Shown here in pieces: positions 1 to 7,898 of a stretch of 15,090 nucleotides of DNA. This DNA is from Anaerolineales bacterium UBA3905 (lineage in GTDB: Bacteria; Chloroflexota; Anaerolineae; Caldilineales; Caldilineaceae), in the NCBI GenBank assembly GCA_002391565.1, contig DGFH01000059.1:32261-47350 (forward strand). Reading direction: 5' to 3'. The notes beneath the pieces are model-generated. The model was not told where the DNA came from. It did not search any database and saw only the letters and a list, made by a program, of their open reading frames with translations. A program made the translations under genes and the position numbers. Position 1 is the stretch's first letter. Each line of letters begins with the position of its first letter.

Positions 1-8
1 AACCCCTC

Positions 9-31
9 ACGCAACACGTAATACGCAACAC
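9..31. repeat. Short direct repeat, 14-bp period
   Basis: The nonamer ACGCAACAC occurs at 9-17 and again at 23-31, giving a 14-bp period with GTAAT between the copies. It lies just beyond the 3' end of the arsenate reductase gene. A related string, AATACGCAACA, occurs on the minus strand within the first codons of the gene starting at 7739. This looks like the edge of a dispersed low-complexity repeat, but the window is cut here and its full extent cannot be seen. Confidence 0.4.
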
Positions 32-68
32 TGCGCTCATAAAATGTCAACCTAGAAATCAGTAACTG

Positions 69-497
69 TTACACCTGACCCTGCACCCACGACTCGATCT
101 GGTTGCGAATCGCGTCGCGCACTGCGCGCACCTGCGCCATCTTCTCCTCATCGCTTCCTTGCATGCGCGATGGATCGGGGAAGCCCCAATGCAGCCGCCG
201 CGTCACACCGGGAAAGATTGGGCAGCGCTCAGCCGCCTCCGGATCGCAGACGGTCACCACGTAACTGTAAAGCTGACCCGCCTTGTACAGATCGAAGACG
301 CTTTTTGTCTTTGCTCCCGAAATATCGATCCCGATCTCCTGCATGGCGCGCACCACATACGGGTTGAGCACGCCAGGCTCCAGACCTGCGCTCATCGCCT
401 CGTAACGGTCGCCGTACAGTGTGTTGAGAAATGCCTCGGCCATCTGACTGCGCGCACTATTGTGCACACACACGAACAGAACTCTCGTTTTGCCCAC
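69..497 (-). CDS. arsC: Arsenate reductase, thioredoxin-coupled / low-molecular-weight tyrosine phosphatase family
   Basis: The 142-residue protein is the normal size for thioredoxin-linked ArsC of the LMW-PTP fold. It would reduce arsenate to arsenite in the cytoplasm. The N-terminal P-loop CVHNSARS (CX5R, nucleophile Cys10) is typical of arsenate reductases. Two further cysteines, in VCDPEAAERCP at about residues 84 and 92, match the resolving pair that relays the disulfide to thioredoxin. The FPDPS segment at about 107-111 supplies the general-acid Asp. The start is GTG (495-497), preceded on the minus strand by AAGGG (508-512). No arsenite pump, ArsR or ArsM gene is visible next to it, although the left edge is cut only 68 bp downstream. 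A plain protein tyrosine phosphatase is the alternative, but the extra cysteines argue against it. Confidence 0.93.
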   Translation of the reverse strand: MGKTRVLFVCVHNSARSQMAEAFLNTLYGDRYEAMSAGLEPGVLNPYVVRAMQEIGIDISGAKTKSVFDLYKAGQLYSYVVTVCDPEAAERCPIFPGVTRRLHWGFPDPSRMQGSDEEKMAQVRAVRDAIRNQIESWVQGQV

Positions 498-652
498 TAT
501 TTCTTTTCCCTTGAACTATTGCACTGTATTGATCGCATGTGTCTCTGTTGCTGAGTTCAGTCATCGCCGCCTGTATCGCAACCTCCCCGCAGGATAGAAG
601 ACGGGGTTTAACAGGTGGTAAACGCAATGTTAAGCACTTCTTAGCGCGTGAA

Positions 653-3259
653 TTATCGAATCACGATCTCTGTCAGGATGGCCTCGCCGCCTATGACGGC
701 GCCGTCAGGCGTCGTCATCTCCAGCCGGGCGCCGGTGGCGGGATTGTACATGCCGCTGATCAACGTGTAGTTTCCCGGCGTAGCGTCGGCTGAGATCACG
801 ATCGTGTACGGATCGGCGATGATGTCGCCAGCGAACCACTGACCGGTGGGATTGCGATCACAGACCGGCATCCCATCCACCTGCCCGGCTTTGGCGGTGG
901 TGGCGAGATCGATCACCTGGTTGAAGACGGTGTAGGCATTTTGCATCGGACGCAGCGCACGCCAGTAGAGGGTGAGGTGTAGTGTCGCGCCGGGCGCCAC
1001 TGCCGCCGCGTCGAGATCGTAGCCCAACAGCTCAATTTCATCGCCAAGTCGATAGCCAAGCCGATGCTGGATTGCCGGATCGATCACACGCCCGCGCCGC
1101 GCCACGAATGCCGGATCGGTCAGATCGCGGTCGAAGCGAAAAGCGAAAGCCGCCAGGTCGAGACGCTCGACGTCGTATATCCCCGGTTGGTCAAAGAGAT
1201 GTAGTTTGGGTTGATCTTGGACTTGGACGATCTCCCGCAGGCTGAACTCGTTGGCGACGCGATCGAGCAATTGTTGTGCGGCGGCGTCGGCTTGTGGCTC
1301 GGTGCGGCTGGCGACAATGTAGTAACGGTTTCCACGCGGGCAGACGCCTGCACCGCGCGTATACCAGTCCACCACCTCCGGCTTCTCGTTAGTGAGAAAG
1401 TTGCCGTCGAGCGCGCCATCGGCGTACTGCACGCCGATCACCTTCCAGCCGCTGTTGTGCGGAAAACCGAAGATCGCCACCTCCGGCGGCATGTCGAAGG
1501 GCATCCAGTAGCCGGGCGGACGTTGCTCGGGCCACAGGCGCAACACTTCGACTCCGGTGTAAACAAAGAGTCGGTGCAGGTAGAAGCCAAAGATCAGCGT
1601 CAGCATGACGCTCGCAGCGAGACCGGTCGCCCGTGCTGCGCGGGGAGAAAAGGTTGTCGCCAGCCACACCGTCGCGCGCGCCAGCACCATGCCGGCCAGC
1701 AGCACCCAGGGCGCAAAAAAGGTGTAAACGTGTGAATTGGGGCGTTGCACGACAAAGAGCGCCAACACGACCAGCGGGCCAAACCACCACCAAACGAGCC
1801 GCTCGGCGGGCGTCACGCGCGGTGCGACCAGCGGGAAACCGAGCGCCAGGGCAAAGAAAAGCCAGGTGTGATCGACGCCGTTGATGGTTAGCCATGACGG
1901 TCGCAGCAACGTCAGCGCCAGCCCGCCGCCGCTCAGCAACGTCAGTAGCCAGGTTGCTGGCGCCGGCAGGTTGCGTCGATAGACGCCGACCAGCCCTATA
2001 AAGGCAAAACTGATCAGCAACAAGATGTAGTAGGCGGTGTTGTAAAGCGCAGCGCGCTGAAAGAAATCGACCAGGTTGTTGTAGGGAAAGCCGCCAGCAT
2101 CAACGCGATAACCAACAGCGTAGGCGTAGGCTGTGGTGAAAGTTGGGTCTTGCAGGAAGGGCGCGACAAAGAGCAGCACCGGCGCGGCGAACGCAAGCAG
2201 GGGAAGCGGCAACGCTCGCAGCAGATGTGTTGCCTTGACGCCGCTGCGCAACAACCGCCACACAATGAACAACACTGGCGCCAGGATGCCCACCGCTTCG
2301 TAGTGCGCCAGCACGCCCAACGCCAACAGCAGCGCCGCTACAGTGAGATAGCGCCATAGCTGGCGACGCGCCGCCACCATCCGCCACAACACCAACAGCG
2401 CCAACACCACGGTGAGCAACACCAGGCTCTGATACTGTACAATGCGCGCAAAGGCGACGAAATAGCCGGTCAGTGCGGCGAGCAAGCCTGCACCGAGGCC
2501 CGCCACTGCTCCGAAAAGCCGCGCACCCAACAGCATGACGCCTGGCAACGCCGCCAGCCCGGCAATGGTGAAGGGGAGGCGCGCCGCCGTCTCGTCCATT
2601 TGTCGCAGTACAGCGTAAGTGGCCGTTTCCACCAGGATTTCGCCGGGCATCTTCTGGTGGGCAAACAGCGCGTTTTCGTAACCCTCGATCGCTTCGCTGG
2701 CGCGCAGCATCACGCGTGCCTCATCGCCCTGAAATTCGCTGTAGCCGAGTTGGGGCAACCGCAACAGCCCGCCAATGACGAGCACTAGCACCACGCTGAG
2801 CCAGAAACTGCGCCGGTCGGGCCAGGGGAAAGATTCTTCGCTTGCGCCTTCCCGGCAGATTTGCGCGCCCGGTAATCCTGTTGGCTCCACACGCATCTTG
2901 GCGGCGCGACGCCATAACGCCGCCGCCGCCACGATCAGCGCCAAATTGGGGGGAAGCACGATCTGCCATGTCGCCACGCCGCCGGGCAGGAAGCTGACTG
3001 CCAGCGCAGTGGTGACCAGCAACAGGTAGCCGACGCTCAGCCCGTAGAGCAGCTTTTCCAGCCGGGATGCGTCGTCGTCGCCATAACGCACGCCCAACAG
3101 CCACTCCACCAGCAGCACGCCCGGCGCCACCGCCAGCGCGAGCAGCAGCAGCGTCACCCGCAGCGCCAGCGGCAACGCGCTAACGGCAACAAACATCTGC
3201 GCGGCGATGCTTATCGCCGTCAACAGCACCACCAACCGACGCGTGTAAGCGGGAGTCAT
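653..3259 (-). CDS. GT39/PMT-type membrane glycosyltransferase with C-terminal beta-sandwich domain
   Basis: The 868-residue polytopic membrane protein has about a dozen hydrophobic segments between residues 8 and 565. It resembles ArnT/PMT family (GT39, GT-C fold) enzymes, which move a sugar from a polyprenyl-phosphate donor on the outer face of the membrane. The segment after the N-terminal helices carries FQGDEA (176-181), the acidic pair expected in the first large external loop of these enzymes. Residues 30-115 form an additional N-terminal helical block. Residues 570-735 are soluble, and 740-868 form a beta-rich domain (LTLYWR, W-AGDIIADPY, GMYNPATGARL) shared with the two upstream genes. 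The start at 3259 is chosen over a possible extension to 3334 because it has the 8-base Shine-Dalgarno GGAGGTGA (3264-3271) and an ATGA overlap with the upstream stop. Acceptor and donor sugar are unknown. Confidence 0.85.
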   Translation of the reverse strand: MTPAYTRRLVVLLTAISIAAQMFVAVSALPLALRVTLLLLALAVAPGVLLVEWLLGVRYGDDDASRLEKLLYGLSVGYLLLVTTALAVSFLPGGVATWQIVLPPNLALIVAAAALWRRAAKMRVEPTGLPGAQICREGASEESFPWPDRRSFWLSVVLVLVIGGLLRLPQLGYSEFQGDEARVMLRASEAIEGYENALFAHQKMPGEILVETATYAVLRQMDETAARLPFTIAGLAALPGVMLLGARLFGAVAGLGAGLLAALTGYFVAFARIVQYQSLVLLTVVLALLVLWRMVAARRQLWRYLTVAALLLALGVLAHYEAVGILAPVLFIVWRLLRSGVKATHLLRALPLPLLAFAAPVLLFVAPFLQDPTFTTAYAYAVGYRVDAGGFPYNNLVDFFQRAALYNTAYYILLLISFAFIGLVGVYRRNLPAPATWLLTLLSGGGLALTLLRPSWLTINGVDHTWLFFALALGFPLVAPRVTPAERLVWWWFGPLVVLALFVVQRPNSHVYTFFAPWVLLAGMVLARATVWLATTFSPRAARATGLAASVMLTLIFGFYLHRLFVYTGVEVLRLWPEQRPPGYWMPFDMPPEVAIFGFPHNSGWKVIGVQYADGALDGNFLTNEKPEVVDWYTRGAGVCPRGNRYYIVASRTEPQADAAAQQLLDRVANEFSLREIVQVQDQPKLHLFDQPGIYDVERLDLAAFAFRFDRDLTDPAFVARRGRVIDPAIQHRLGYRLGDEIELLGYDLDAAAVAPGATLHLTLYWRALRPMQNAYTVFNQVIDLATTAKAGQVDGMPVCDRNPTGQWFAGDIIADPYTIVISADATPGNYTLISGMYNPATGARLEMTTPDGAVIGGEAILTEIVIR

Positions 3260-5643
3260 GGCGTCACCTCCACCATCCCGGCGATGGCGTAGTCGCGGGG
3301 CGCGCCGTCCTGCGTCGTCGTCAGGCGACGCCAATCCTGCGGCGAGTAGGCGCCGACCAACAGATCGTAACGGCCCGGTGGGGTGTTCTCAGGAATCTCC
3401 AGAATGACGCGTTGAGCGATCACGTCGCCCGGTTCTAGCCCGCGCAGCGCAGTGGGCCAGCCGTCAGTCTCGGCAATCTTGCGCGCGGGGTCGCCGTCGA
3501 CGAGATGGACGAAGGTTGAGAGGGGAGCGCCCCGCGTAGGCGCCGGCTGAGGCATCGGCGCGCCGCCGACCAGCCAGTAAAGCGTCAGCGTCAACGGCGC
3601 GCCAGCTTGCGTTGAATCCATCTTTTTCGTATAGCCAAGCAAAGTCAATACATTATCAAAACTTGTATTCACAACCTGAAACGTTGCCTCATTGGCGGCG
3701 GTGAAGCCTTCGCCCTGCGGAAAGATGGTTGCGTCGGGGGTTGCCAGCCATTTCACCTGGGCGCGGCGACCGGGCGCAATCTCTAGAGCTTCTGGCACCA
3801 CGGACCACAACGGGGCGTCGAGGACGGTAGGGCGGACGACGGCGGTGTCCGGCGGGTAGGTCAGGTTGTACAGGTAGATGGAATAGCCCGCGCGCGCGTC
3901 TGGCTCCAGATGGCGAAAGACTTTGTAGAGATCGACGGTTTCCGGCGTCATAAGCCCGGTGCGCAAGGCGGTGGCGCTGATGGCATACCAGCCTGGCTCC
4001 GGCGTGTAGGGATTGTAGGCGGCAATCTCGCGGCCTTCCATAAAGCGCAAATAGGATGGCAACGGTCGATAGCGCACGCCGTATGCTTCGGGTGCGGCTT
4101 TGCCAAAGTAGGCCAGGTTCACCGTGTCGATGCCGCGTTCGTCCATGACGCGGCGCAGTTCGATCAAATCTTGCCCCCAATCCAGGTTGGAATCGACCAG
4201 CAAGTTGCTCCAATTTTGCCATGGCCCGGCAAGCTGATTGAAGAAGGATTCGTAATGTGGTGCAATGCGAATCACATCGAGCACAAGCCAGCTCGCCAGC
4301 AGCGACGTGGCGATGGCGGCGCGGCGCGGGCGCGCTGTGAGCCAGGGAATGCGCTCGGCGACGTTGGCGCCCAACAGCAGCAAGAACGGGACCGCCGGCA
4401 GCATGTGGCGAAAGCCGATGTTGAGCACCTGTGTTGCCCCCAGCAGCAGAAGCAAGGCGGGCGGCAGCCACAAGACGCTCAACTGCCTGAGGCGATGGTC
4501 GCGCGCCAGCAGCACGAAGCCTGTCATCGCCAGCAGCAGCACTGGCAGCGGCAGCTTGACCCCTGCCGCTACAAAGAAATAGTGCCACCAATAACGATTC
4601 GAGGCTTCACCCATGAAGAAGTCCACACGCGCACCTTGCAGATCGATGATGCGCACGACGGTGTTCCAGAACCATTGCCAGTAGTGGGGCGCCGGCAGCG
4701 GTGGATTTCCGGGCAGAAAGTCCACCGGCCCGACCGTGAAGCGGTAGAGCGCCCACAACACCACAATGGCTGTGAGCGCCGCTCCCATCAACCCCGCCAG
4801 CCGTTGGCGCCAGCTTGCGCCGTTCAAGGCAGAGGATGCTGGCATTGACGCAGAGGCGTGAAGACGCAAAGAGGGTGCAGAGGATTGCTCTGTCCCACTG
4901 TGGTGTTCCTCCGCGAGGCTCTGCGTCTTGGCGTCCTGGCGTCGAGATGAGTCTTTGCGCCGAAATGGCGCGGGCTGTATCAACGTCGCCAGACCGAGAA
5001 TCGCCCAGACAAGCGCGCCGTTGTATTTGGCGCCCATTGCCAGCCCGGCAAAGAGTCCGGCCAGCAGGGCGTTGCGCCAACGCGCCTGCACCAGCCAACG
5101 CCACCACCACCAGACCGCCAACAGAATGAAGAGCGTCAGCGGCAGGTCGGTGGTGACGAAGCGGCTATAAGCGATCAGGTTTGGCTCGAAGGTTGCCAGC
5201 AGCAGCGCCAGCCAGCCTGCTTTGACGCCCAGCATCTGACGCGCAGCAAAGAAGATGCTTGCCACCAATGCCACGCCGAGCAACGTCATCATCATGCGCG
5301 CCCGCAGCAAGATCGACTGCGCATCGTTGCCACTTTCCCATAGAAAAATGTCGGAAAAGAGAAAGCGGTCGCCACTTTGCCAGGCGGGGTGCTCAGTTGG
5401 CAGCGAGATCGTTGCATCGCCTAGCAGGGGCAGGCTTGCCAGCCATCCTGCCAACGGCGGATGGTTGGTGGCGAGACGGAAGTCGCCGGTGCGTAGGTAA
5501 GCGTAGCCTGCGGCCAGGTGATACTGTTCATCGAAGGCGGCGGACTTGTGCGTCGAACTCCAGCCCGACTGAAGAGCGAAAAGGAGCAAGCCGGCCGCCA
5601 GCAACAGCCATTGTCGCCAGGTCAAACGGGGCGCGGCGGTCAT
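3256..5643 (-). CDS. GT39-type membrane glycosyltransferase with in-frame repeat insertion
   Basis: The 795-residue GT-C membrane protein is likely a polyprenyl-phosphate-sugar dependent glycosyltransferase acting on the outer face of the membrane. Its first external loop has FDEQYH (37-42) followed by NHPPL (60-64), the catalytic-loop arrangement common in bacterial PMT_2 proteins. About ten hydrophobic helices follow up to residue 460. FRHMLP (411-416) and DSNLDWGQDL (484-493) are conserved-looking signatures of this subfamily. A soluble region leads to a C-terminal beta-sandwich (about 655-795; LTLYW, STFVHLVD, EPGDVI, PPGRYDLLVGAYSP). Residues about 228-272 are polar and low in complexity (RRQDAKTQSLAEEHHSG) and coincide with an inverted-repeat element at the DNA level. 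The start ATG (5641-5643) overlaps the upstream stop as ATGA and has GGAG at 5650-5653. It is the middle gene of a three-gene operon. Confidence 0.85.
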   Translation of the reverse strand: MTAAPRLTWRQWLLLAAGLLLFALQSGWSSTHKSAAFDEQYHLAAGYAYLRTGDFRLATNHPPLAGWLASLPLLGDATISLPTEHPAWQSGDRFLFSDIFLWESGNDAQSILLRARMMMTLLGVALVASIFFAARQMLGVKAGWLALLLATFEPNLIAYSRFVTTDLPLTLFILLAVWWWWRWLVQARWRNALLAGLFAGLAMGAKYNGALVWAILGLATLIQPAPFRRKDSSRRQDAKTQSLAEEHHSGTEQSSAPSLRLHASASMPASSALNGASWRQRLAGLMGAALTAIVVLWALYRFTVGPVDFLPGNPPLPAPHYWQWFWNTVVRIIDLQGARVDFFMGEASNRYWWHYFFVAAGVKLPLPVLLLAMTGFVLLARDHRLRQLSVLWLPPALLLLLGATQVLNIGFRHMLPAVPFLLLLGANVAERIPWLTARPRRAAIATSLLASWLVLDVIRIAPHYESFFNQLAGPWQNWSNLLVDSNLDWGQDLIELRRVMDERGIDTVNLAYFGKAAPEAYGVRYRPLPSYLRFMEGREIAAYNPYTPEPGWYAISATALRTGLMTPETVDLYKVFRHLEPDARAGYSIYLYNLTYPPDTAVVRPTVLDAPLWSVVPEALEIAPGRRAQVKWLATPDATIFPQGEGFTAANEATFQVVNTSFDNVLTLLGYTKKMDSTQAGAPLTLTLYWLVGGAPMPQPAPTRGAPLSTFVHLVDGDPARKIAETDGWPTALRGLEPGDVIAQRVILEIPENTPPGRYDLLVGAYSPQDWRRLTTTQDGAPRDYAIAGMVEVTP
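4829..4960. repeat. Imperfect inverted-repeat element inserted in frame within a glycosyltransferase gene
   Basis: The left arm (about 4845-4884, TTGACGCAGAGGCGTGAAG...) and right arm (about 4907-4944, CCTCCGCGAGGCTCTGCGTC...) are imperfect reverse complements around a loop of about 22 bases. The arms are built from CTCTGCGTC / GACGCAAAG / TTGGCGTC units, the style of dispersed palindromic repeats seen across many environmental bacterial genomes (recalled from general knowledge, not searched). GCAGAGGAT occurs twice (4829-4837 and 4877-4885), and GTCTTTGCGC follows at 4951-4960. The whole stretch is a multiple of three within the host gene and has no stop codon in the host frame, so it is translated. 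The exact borders are an estimate. Confidence 0.7.
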
Positions 5644-7739
5644 GGGTAGCTCCAGACTTCGAGGGCGTCGTCGGCGGTGGGCAGCACTGTCGCCGACACG
5701 GGCAGGCGCGCCCCACTTGTCGGATCATACATCCCCACCAGGACGCGCACCGGGTGTTGAGCGCCAGAGAGATCGAGGTTGATGCGGTAGTCATCCACCA
5801 CAATGCGTCCCGGCGTCCAGCTGGAAGTCGGCGCGGCGCCGGCCGCAGGCGGCTGATCCCACTGGCCGATCATGCGGCCGCTGGCATCGACGACGTGTAC
5901 AAAGACGGTGTAGTCGGCCTTTGGCGGGTCGGCGGTGCGCCAGAGCAAGGTAAGGTAAAGCGGGGCGCGCAAAGCATCGGGCAAATGGGCGGCGGCCAAC
6001 TCAACACCGTCGTCGAAAACAGCCAGCGGCGTTGCCTGGGCGTGGCAGCGCCAGACCTGCACGGCGCCGACATCTTCGCGTTGTGTGCAAGCGCCGCTCG
6101 CATCCAGGTAAGCGACCACGTCGTCGGCATCGTCGGGCGTACGCACATAGACAAAAGGCTCTCCGCCGGCGAGCAACGTCGGCAGCGGGTCGACGCGCCC
6201 TGGCCGCCCCCCCGCCAGGATCAAGCGATCGGGCGCGGCAAGCAAGGGTCGCAGCTCGCGCCCCACCGGCAGATTCGAGGCAACGATCGTCCAGTCATGG
6301 GGCTGGGCGTTCAGGTAGAGGATAGCCGGGCGCAGCGGCGTGGTCGCCAACCGTCCGGCGCGATAGGTTTCCAGAAAGTCGGGCGTAAACCAGAGCAGCG
6401 CCGGGATCGTTGCCAGTGCGACGAGGAGAGGCGCCAGCCGCCGCGCAGGTGGGCGCAGCAGCAGCCCGCCGAGATCGACGGCGATGGCGACGAGCACCAG
6501 CGTGCGCAGGCTGACGATGACCCACAGCAGCCGTGTGTGGTCAAGGCCGAGAATCTGCTGCGTCGTCGGCGGGTAGTTGGGGCCGATCAGGTTGAAGTAG
6601 ATAGGATGTTCCAGCAAGACAAGGCCGCTCAGCAGCAACGCGTAGGTGAGGCCGCGCGCATCAGGCCAGATCAGCATCAGGAAAGGCAGCAGGTAAAGCG
6701 CATATTGCGGATTCCAGGCCGGGTAGGCGAGCAGGAGGATGGCGTAGGTGAGGCCAGCAAACCCTACGACACGCCATGCCTCTTGGGGTGGCGCTTGACG
6801 ACGACGCGCCAGCCACAAGAGGATTGCGCCCAGCGTCATCCAGCCGATCCAGATCAACCGCTGGGGTGTGCGCGGCTCGTATTGGCCGACGGTGGAGGCC
6901 GGATCGAAGGGGTCGCCGACAACTTTGCCCAGCCGCGTAAAGCCGTCAGCCAGCGCATACAGGGTGCTCCATCCGGTGCGCTCCACCAGCGAACGCAACG
7001 AAGCCAGCGTCATGGTGGGGCCGGTGAGGTAGGCGAACGCATAGACGACGGCCATGACGAGCAAGGCGAGTGCACCAGCCAGCGCCACGCGGCGCCAGCG
7101 CTGCGTGACCAGGGGCGTCACCGCCAGGATCGCCAGCGGAACGAGCTTGAGTGCACCGCCTACTCCCGCCATCAAGCCAGCCAGCGCCATACCCCGCGCC
7201 GAACGCATGGTGAGCATAAAGGTCAACGCCGCGAAGATTGTCATCACAGGCAGGGCGTCGTACCAGCCGTTGAGCATGGCGACGGGCAGAAACAGCCCGG
7301 CGTAGAGCCAGGCGACGCGTAGCGCCCGCTCACCCCATAATTGCTGCGCCAGCAGATAGAGGCAAAGAAAGGTTACGCTTTCAGCGACGACCAGGGCGGC
7401 GCCAAAGAAGAGGGCATACCAGAAGCGCTCATCCTCCCAGACGGGGAAAAGGCGCGCCAGCTTGTCGATCCAAACGCTGAACCAGGCGAAGAGAGGTGGA
7501 TATTCTGACCAGTAATCGCGATAGGGTAAAAAGCCGAACTCTTGCCAGCTTGCGCGTGACCGGTAATAGATCAGGTCGGAGTAGTCGCGGATGTAGCCGC
7601 CCGGTCGCGTGAACCAGACTGTCCCCAGGCGGAAGGTCACAAAGGTCGTCAGCAGCAGCAAAAAGTCGCCGTGGGCGCGTAGCCGCCGCTGCCAGTCGGT
7701 CGTATGTTGCGTATTCGTCGCCTTTTGCGGATGCGTCAC
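5640..7739 (-). CDS. GT87-like membrane glycosyltransferase with C-terminal beta-sandwich domain
   Basis: The 699-residue polytopic membrane protein is the first gene of the three-gene minus-strand operon. Features resemble GT87/DUF2029-type GT-C enzymes, which use polyprenyl-phosphate sugars: RDYSDLIYY (51-59) and DYWSEYPPL (75-83) in the first external loop, GGALKLVPL (194-202), and WNPQYALYLLPFL (342-354) before the later helices. Hydrophobic segments run to about residue 450. They are followed by a soluble region and a beta-rich C-terminal domain (about 575-699) with LTLLWR, YTVFVHVVD, WTPGRIVVDDY and VGMYDPTSGARL. This domain is clearly related to the C-termini of the two downstream genes. 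The start is GTG (7737-7739), with a weak purine-rich GAGAG just upstream. The stop TGA overlaps the next gene's ATG by 4 bp. Family assignment to GT87 is moderate; donor and acceptor are unknown. Confidence 0.82.
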   Translation of the reverse strand: MTHPQKATNTQHTTDWQRRLRAHGDFLLLLTTFVTFRLGTVWFTRPGGYIRDYSDLIYYRSRASWQEFGFLPYRDYWSEYPPLFAWFSVWIDKLARLFPVWEDERFWYALFFGAALVVAESVTFLCLYLLAQQLWGERALRVAWLYAGLFLPVAMLNGWYDALPVMTIFAALTFMLTMRSARGMALAGLMAGVGGALKLVPLAILAVTPLVTQRWRRVALAGALALLVMAVVYAFAYLTGPTMTLASLRSLVERTGWSTLYALADGFTRLGKVVGDPFDPASTVGQYEPRTPQRLIWIGWMTLGAILLWLARRRQAPPQEAWRVVGFAGLTYAILLLAYPAWNPQYALYLLPFLMLIWPDARGLTYALLLSGLVLLEHPIYFNLIGPNYPPTTQQILGLDHTRLLWVIVSLRTLVLVAIAVDLGGLLLRPPARRLAPLLVALATIPALLWFTPDFLETYRAGRLATTPLRPAILYLNAQPHDWTIVASNLPVGRELRPLLAAPDRLILAGGRPGRVDPLPTLLAGGEPFVYVRTPDDADDVVAYLDASGACTQREDVGAVQVWRCHAQATPLAVFDDGVELAAAHLPDALRAPLYLTLLWRTADPPKADYTVFVHVVDASGRMIGQWDQPPAAGAAPTSSWTPGRIVVDDYRINLDLSGAQHPVRVLVGMYDPTSGARLPVSATVLPTADDALEVWSYP

Positions 7740-7767
7740 AATCTCTCAACTTTGCTGCGCACGGCAA

Positions 7768-7796
7768 TTGCTTGCGCCTGCGCGTGATGCTACTAT
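7768..7796 (+). promoter_or_regulatory. Candidate sigma70-type promoter, plus strand
   Basis: TTGCTT (7768-7773) is separated by 17 bp from TACTAT (7791-7796). It would start transcription near 7803 toward the membrane-protein gene at 7899. Its -10 box physically overlaps the candidate minus-strand -10. The assignment is by eye only. Confidence 0.35.
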
Positions 7797-7821
7797 GCTC
7801 GGCGGCGCCGCGTGGTGCGAA
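7792..7821 (-). promoter_or_regulatory. Candidate promoter for the three-gene glycosyltransferase operon
   Basis: Read on the minus strand, TTCGCA (7816-7821) is followed after 18 bp by CATAGT (7792-7797). Each hexamer matches the sigma70 consensus at four of six bases. The -35 hexamer lies inside the left arm of the 18-bp palindrome at 7816-7833, so a protein bound there would occlude it. Inference from sequence only. Confidence 0.3.
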
Positions 7822-7833
7822 ATTCATTTCGCA
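7816..7833. promoter_or_regulatory. 18-bp operator-like palindrome in divergent promoter region
   Basis: TGCGAAAT-TC-ATTTCGCA has perfect 8-bp inverted arms around a 2-bp centre. It sits midway between two divergently transcribed membrane-protein genes and next to candidate promoter hexamers on both strands. This geometry fits a dimeric repressor or activator site serving both directions. The regulator is not identified, and no second copy was noticed elsewhere in the window. Confidence 0.5.
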
Positions 7834-7863
7834 TTGCGACGGGCGACGCACTAAAGTGATACT
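7834..7863 (+). promoter_or_regulatory. Second candidate plus-strand promoter
   Basis: TTGCGA (7834-7839), 18 bp, then GATACT (7858-7863); both hexamers match consensus at four positions. It abuts the palindrome at 7816-7833 and would start transcription about 30 bp before the gene at 7899. It is an alternative to the upstream candidate at 7768-7796. Confidence 0.3.
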
Positions 7864-7898
7864 GTAGCGCAGGCGTAAACGATCAACCAAACCTGTTG

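Noticed and set aside
1..31. Possible CRISPR repeat
   Set aside because: Repeat units are only 9 bp with 5-bp gaps; there are no spacers and no cas genes.
585..606. CCCCG...CGGGG hairpin downstream of the transferase operon, as a terminator
   Set aside because: The stem is only 5 bp with a 12-base loop, and no T-run follows in the operon's direction of transcription.
3260..3334. A 25-residue N-terminal extension of the transferase ending at 653
   Set aside because: The start at 3259 has an 8-base Shine-Dalgarno match and an ATGA overlap; the extension would overlap the upstream gene by about 80 bp and encodes an Arg/Asp-rich, non-membrane stretch.
3910..4848. A 312-codon plus-strand frame antisense to the middle transferase gene
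   Set aside because: The composition is Gln/Arg/His-rich with no recognisable motif; the opposite strand encodes a clear membrane enzyme throughout.
5259..7322. A 687-codon open frame on the plus strand, opposite the two upstream transferase genes
   Set aside because: Its product is dominated by Arg, Gln, His and Ala without domains or helices. It spans the junction of two well-supported minus-strand genes and is the expected shadow of GC-rich third codon positions.
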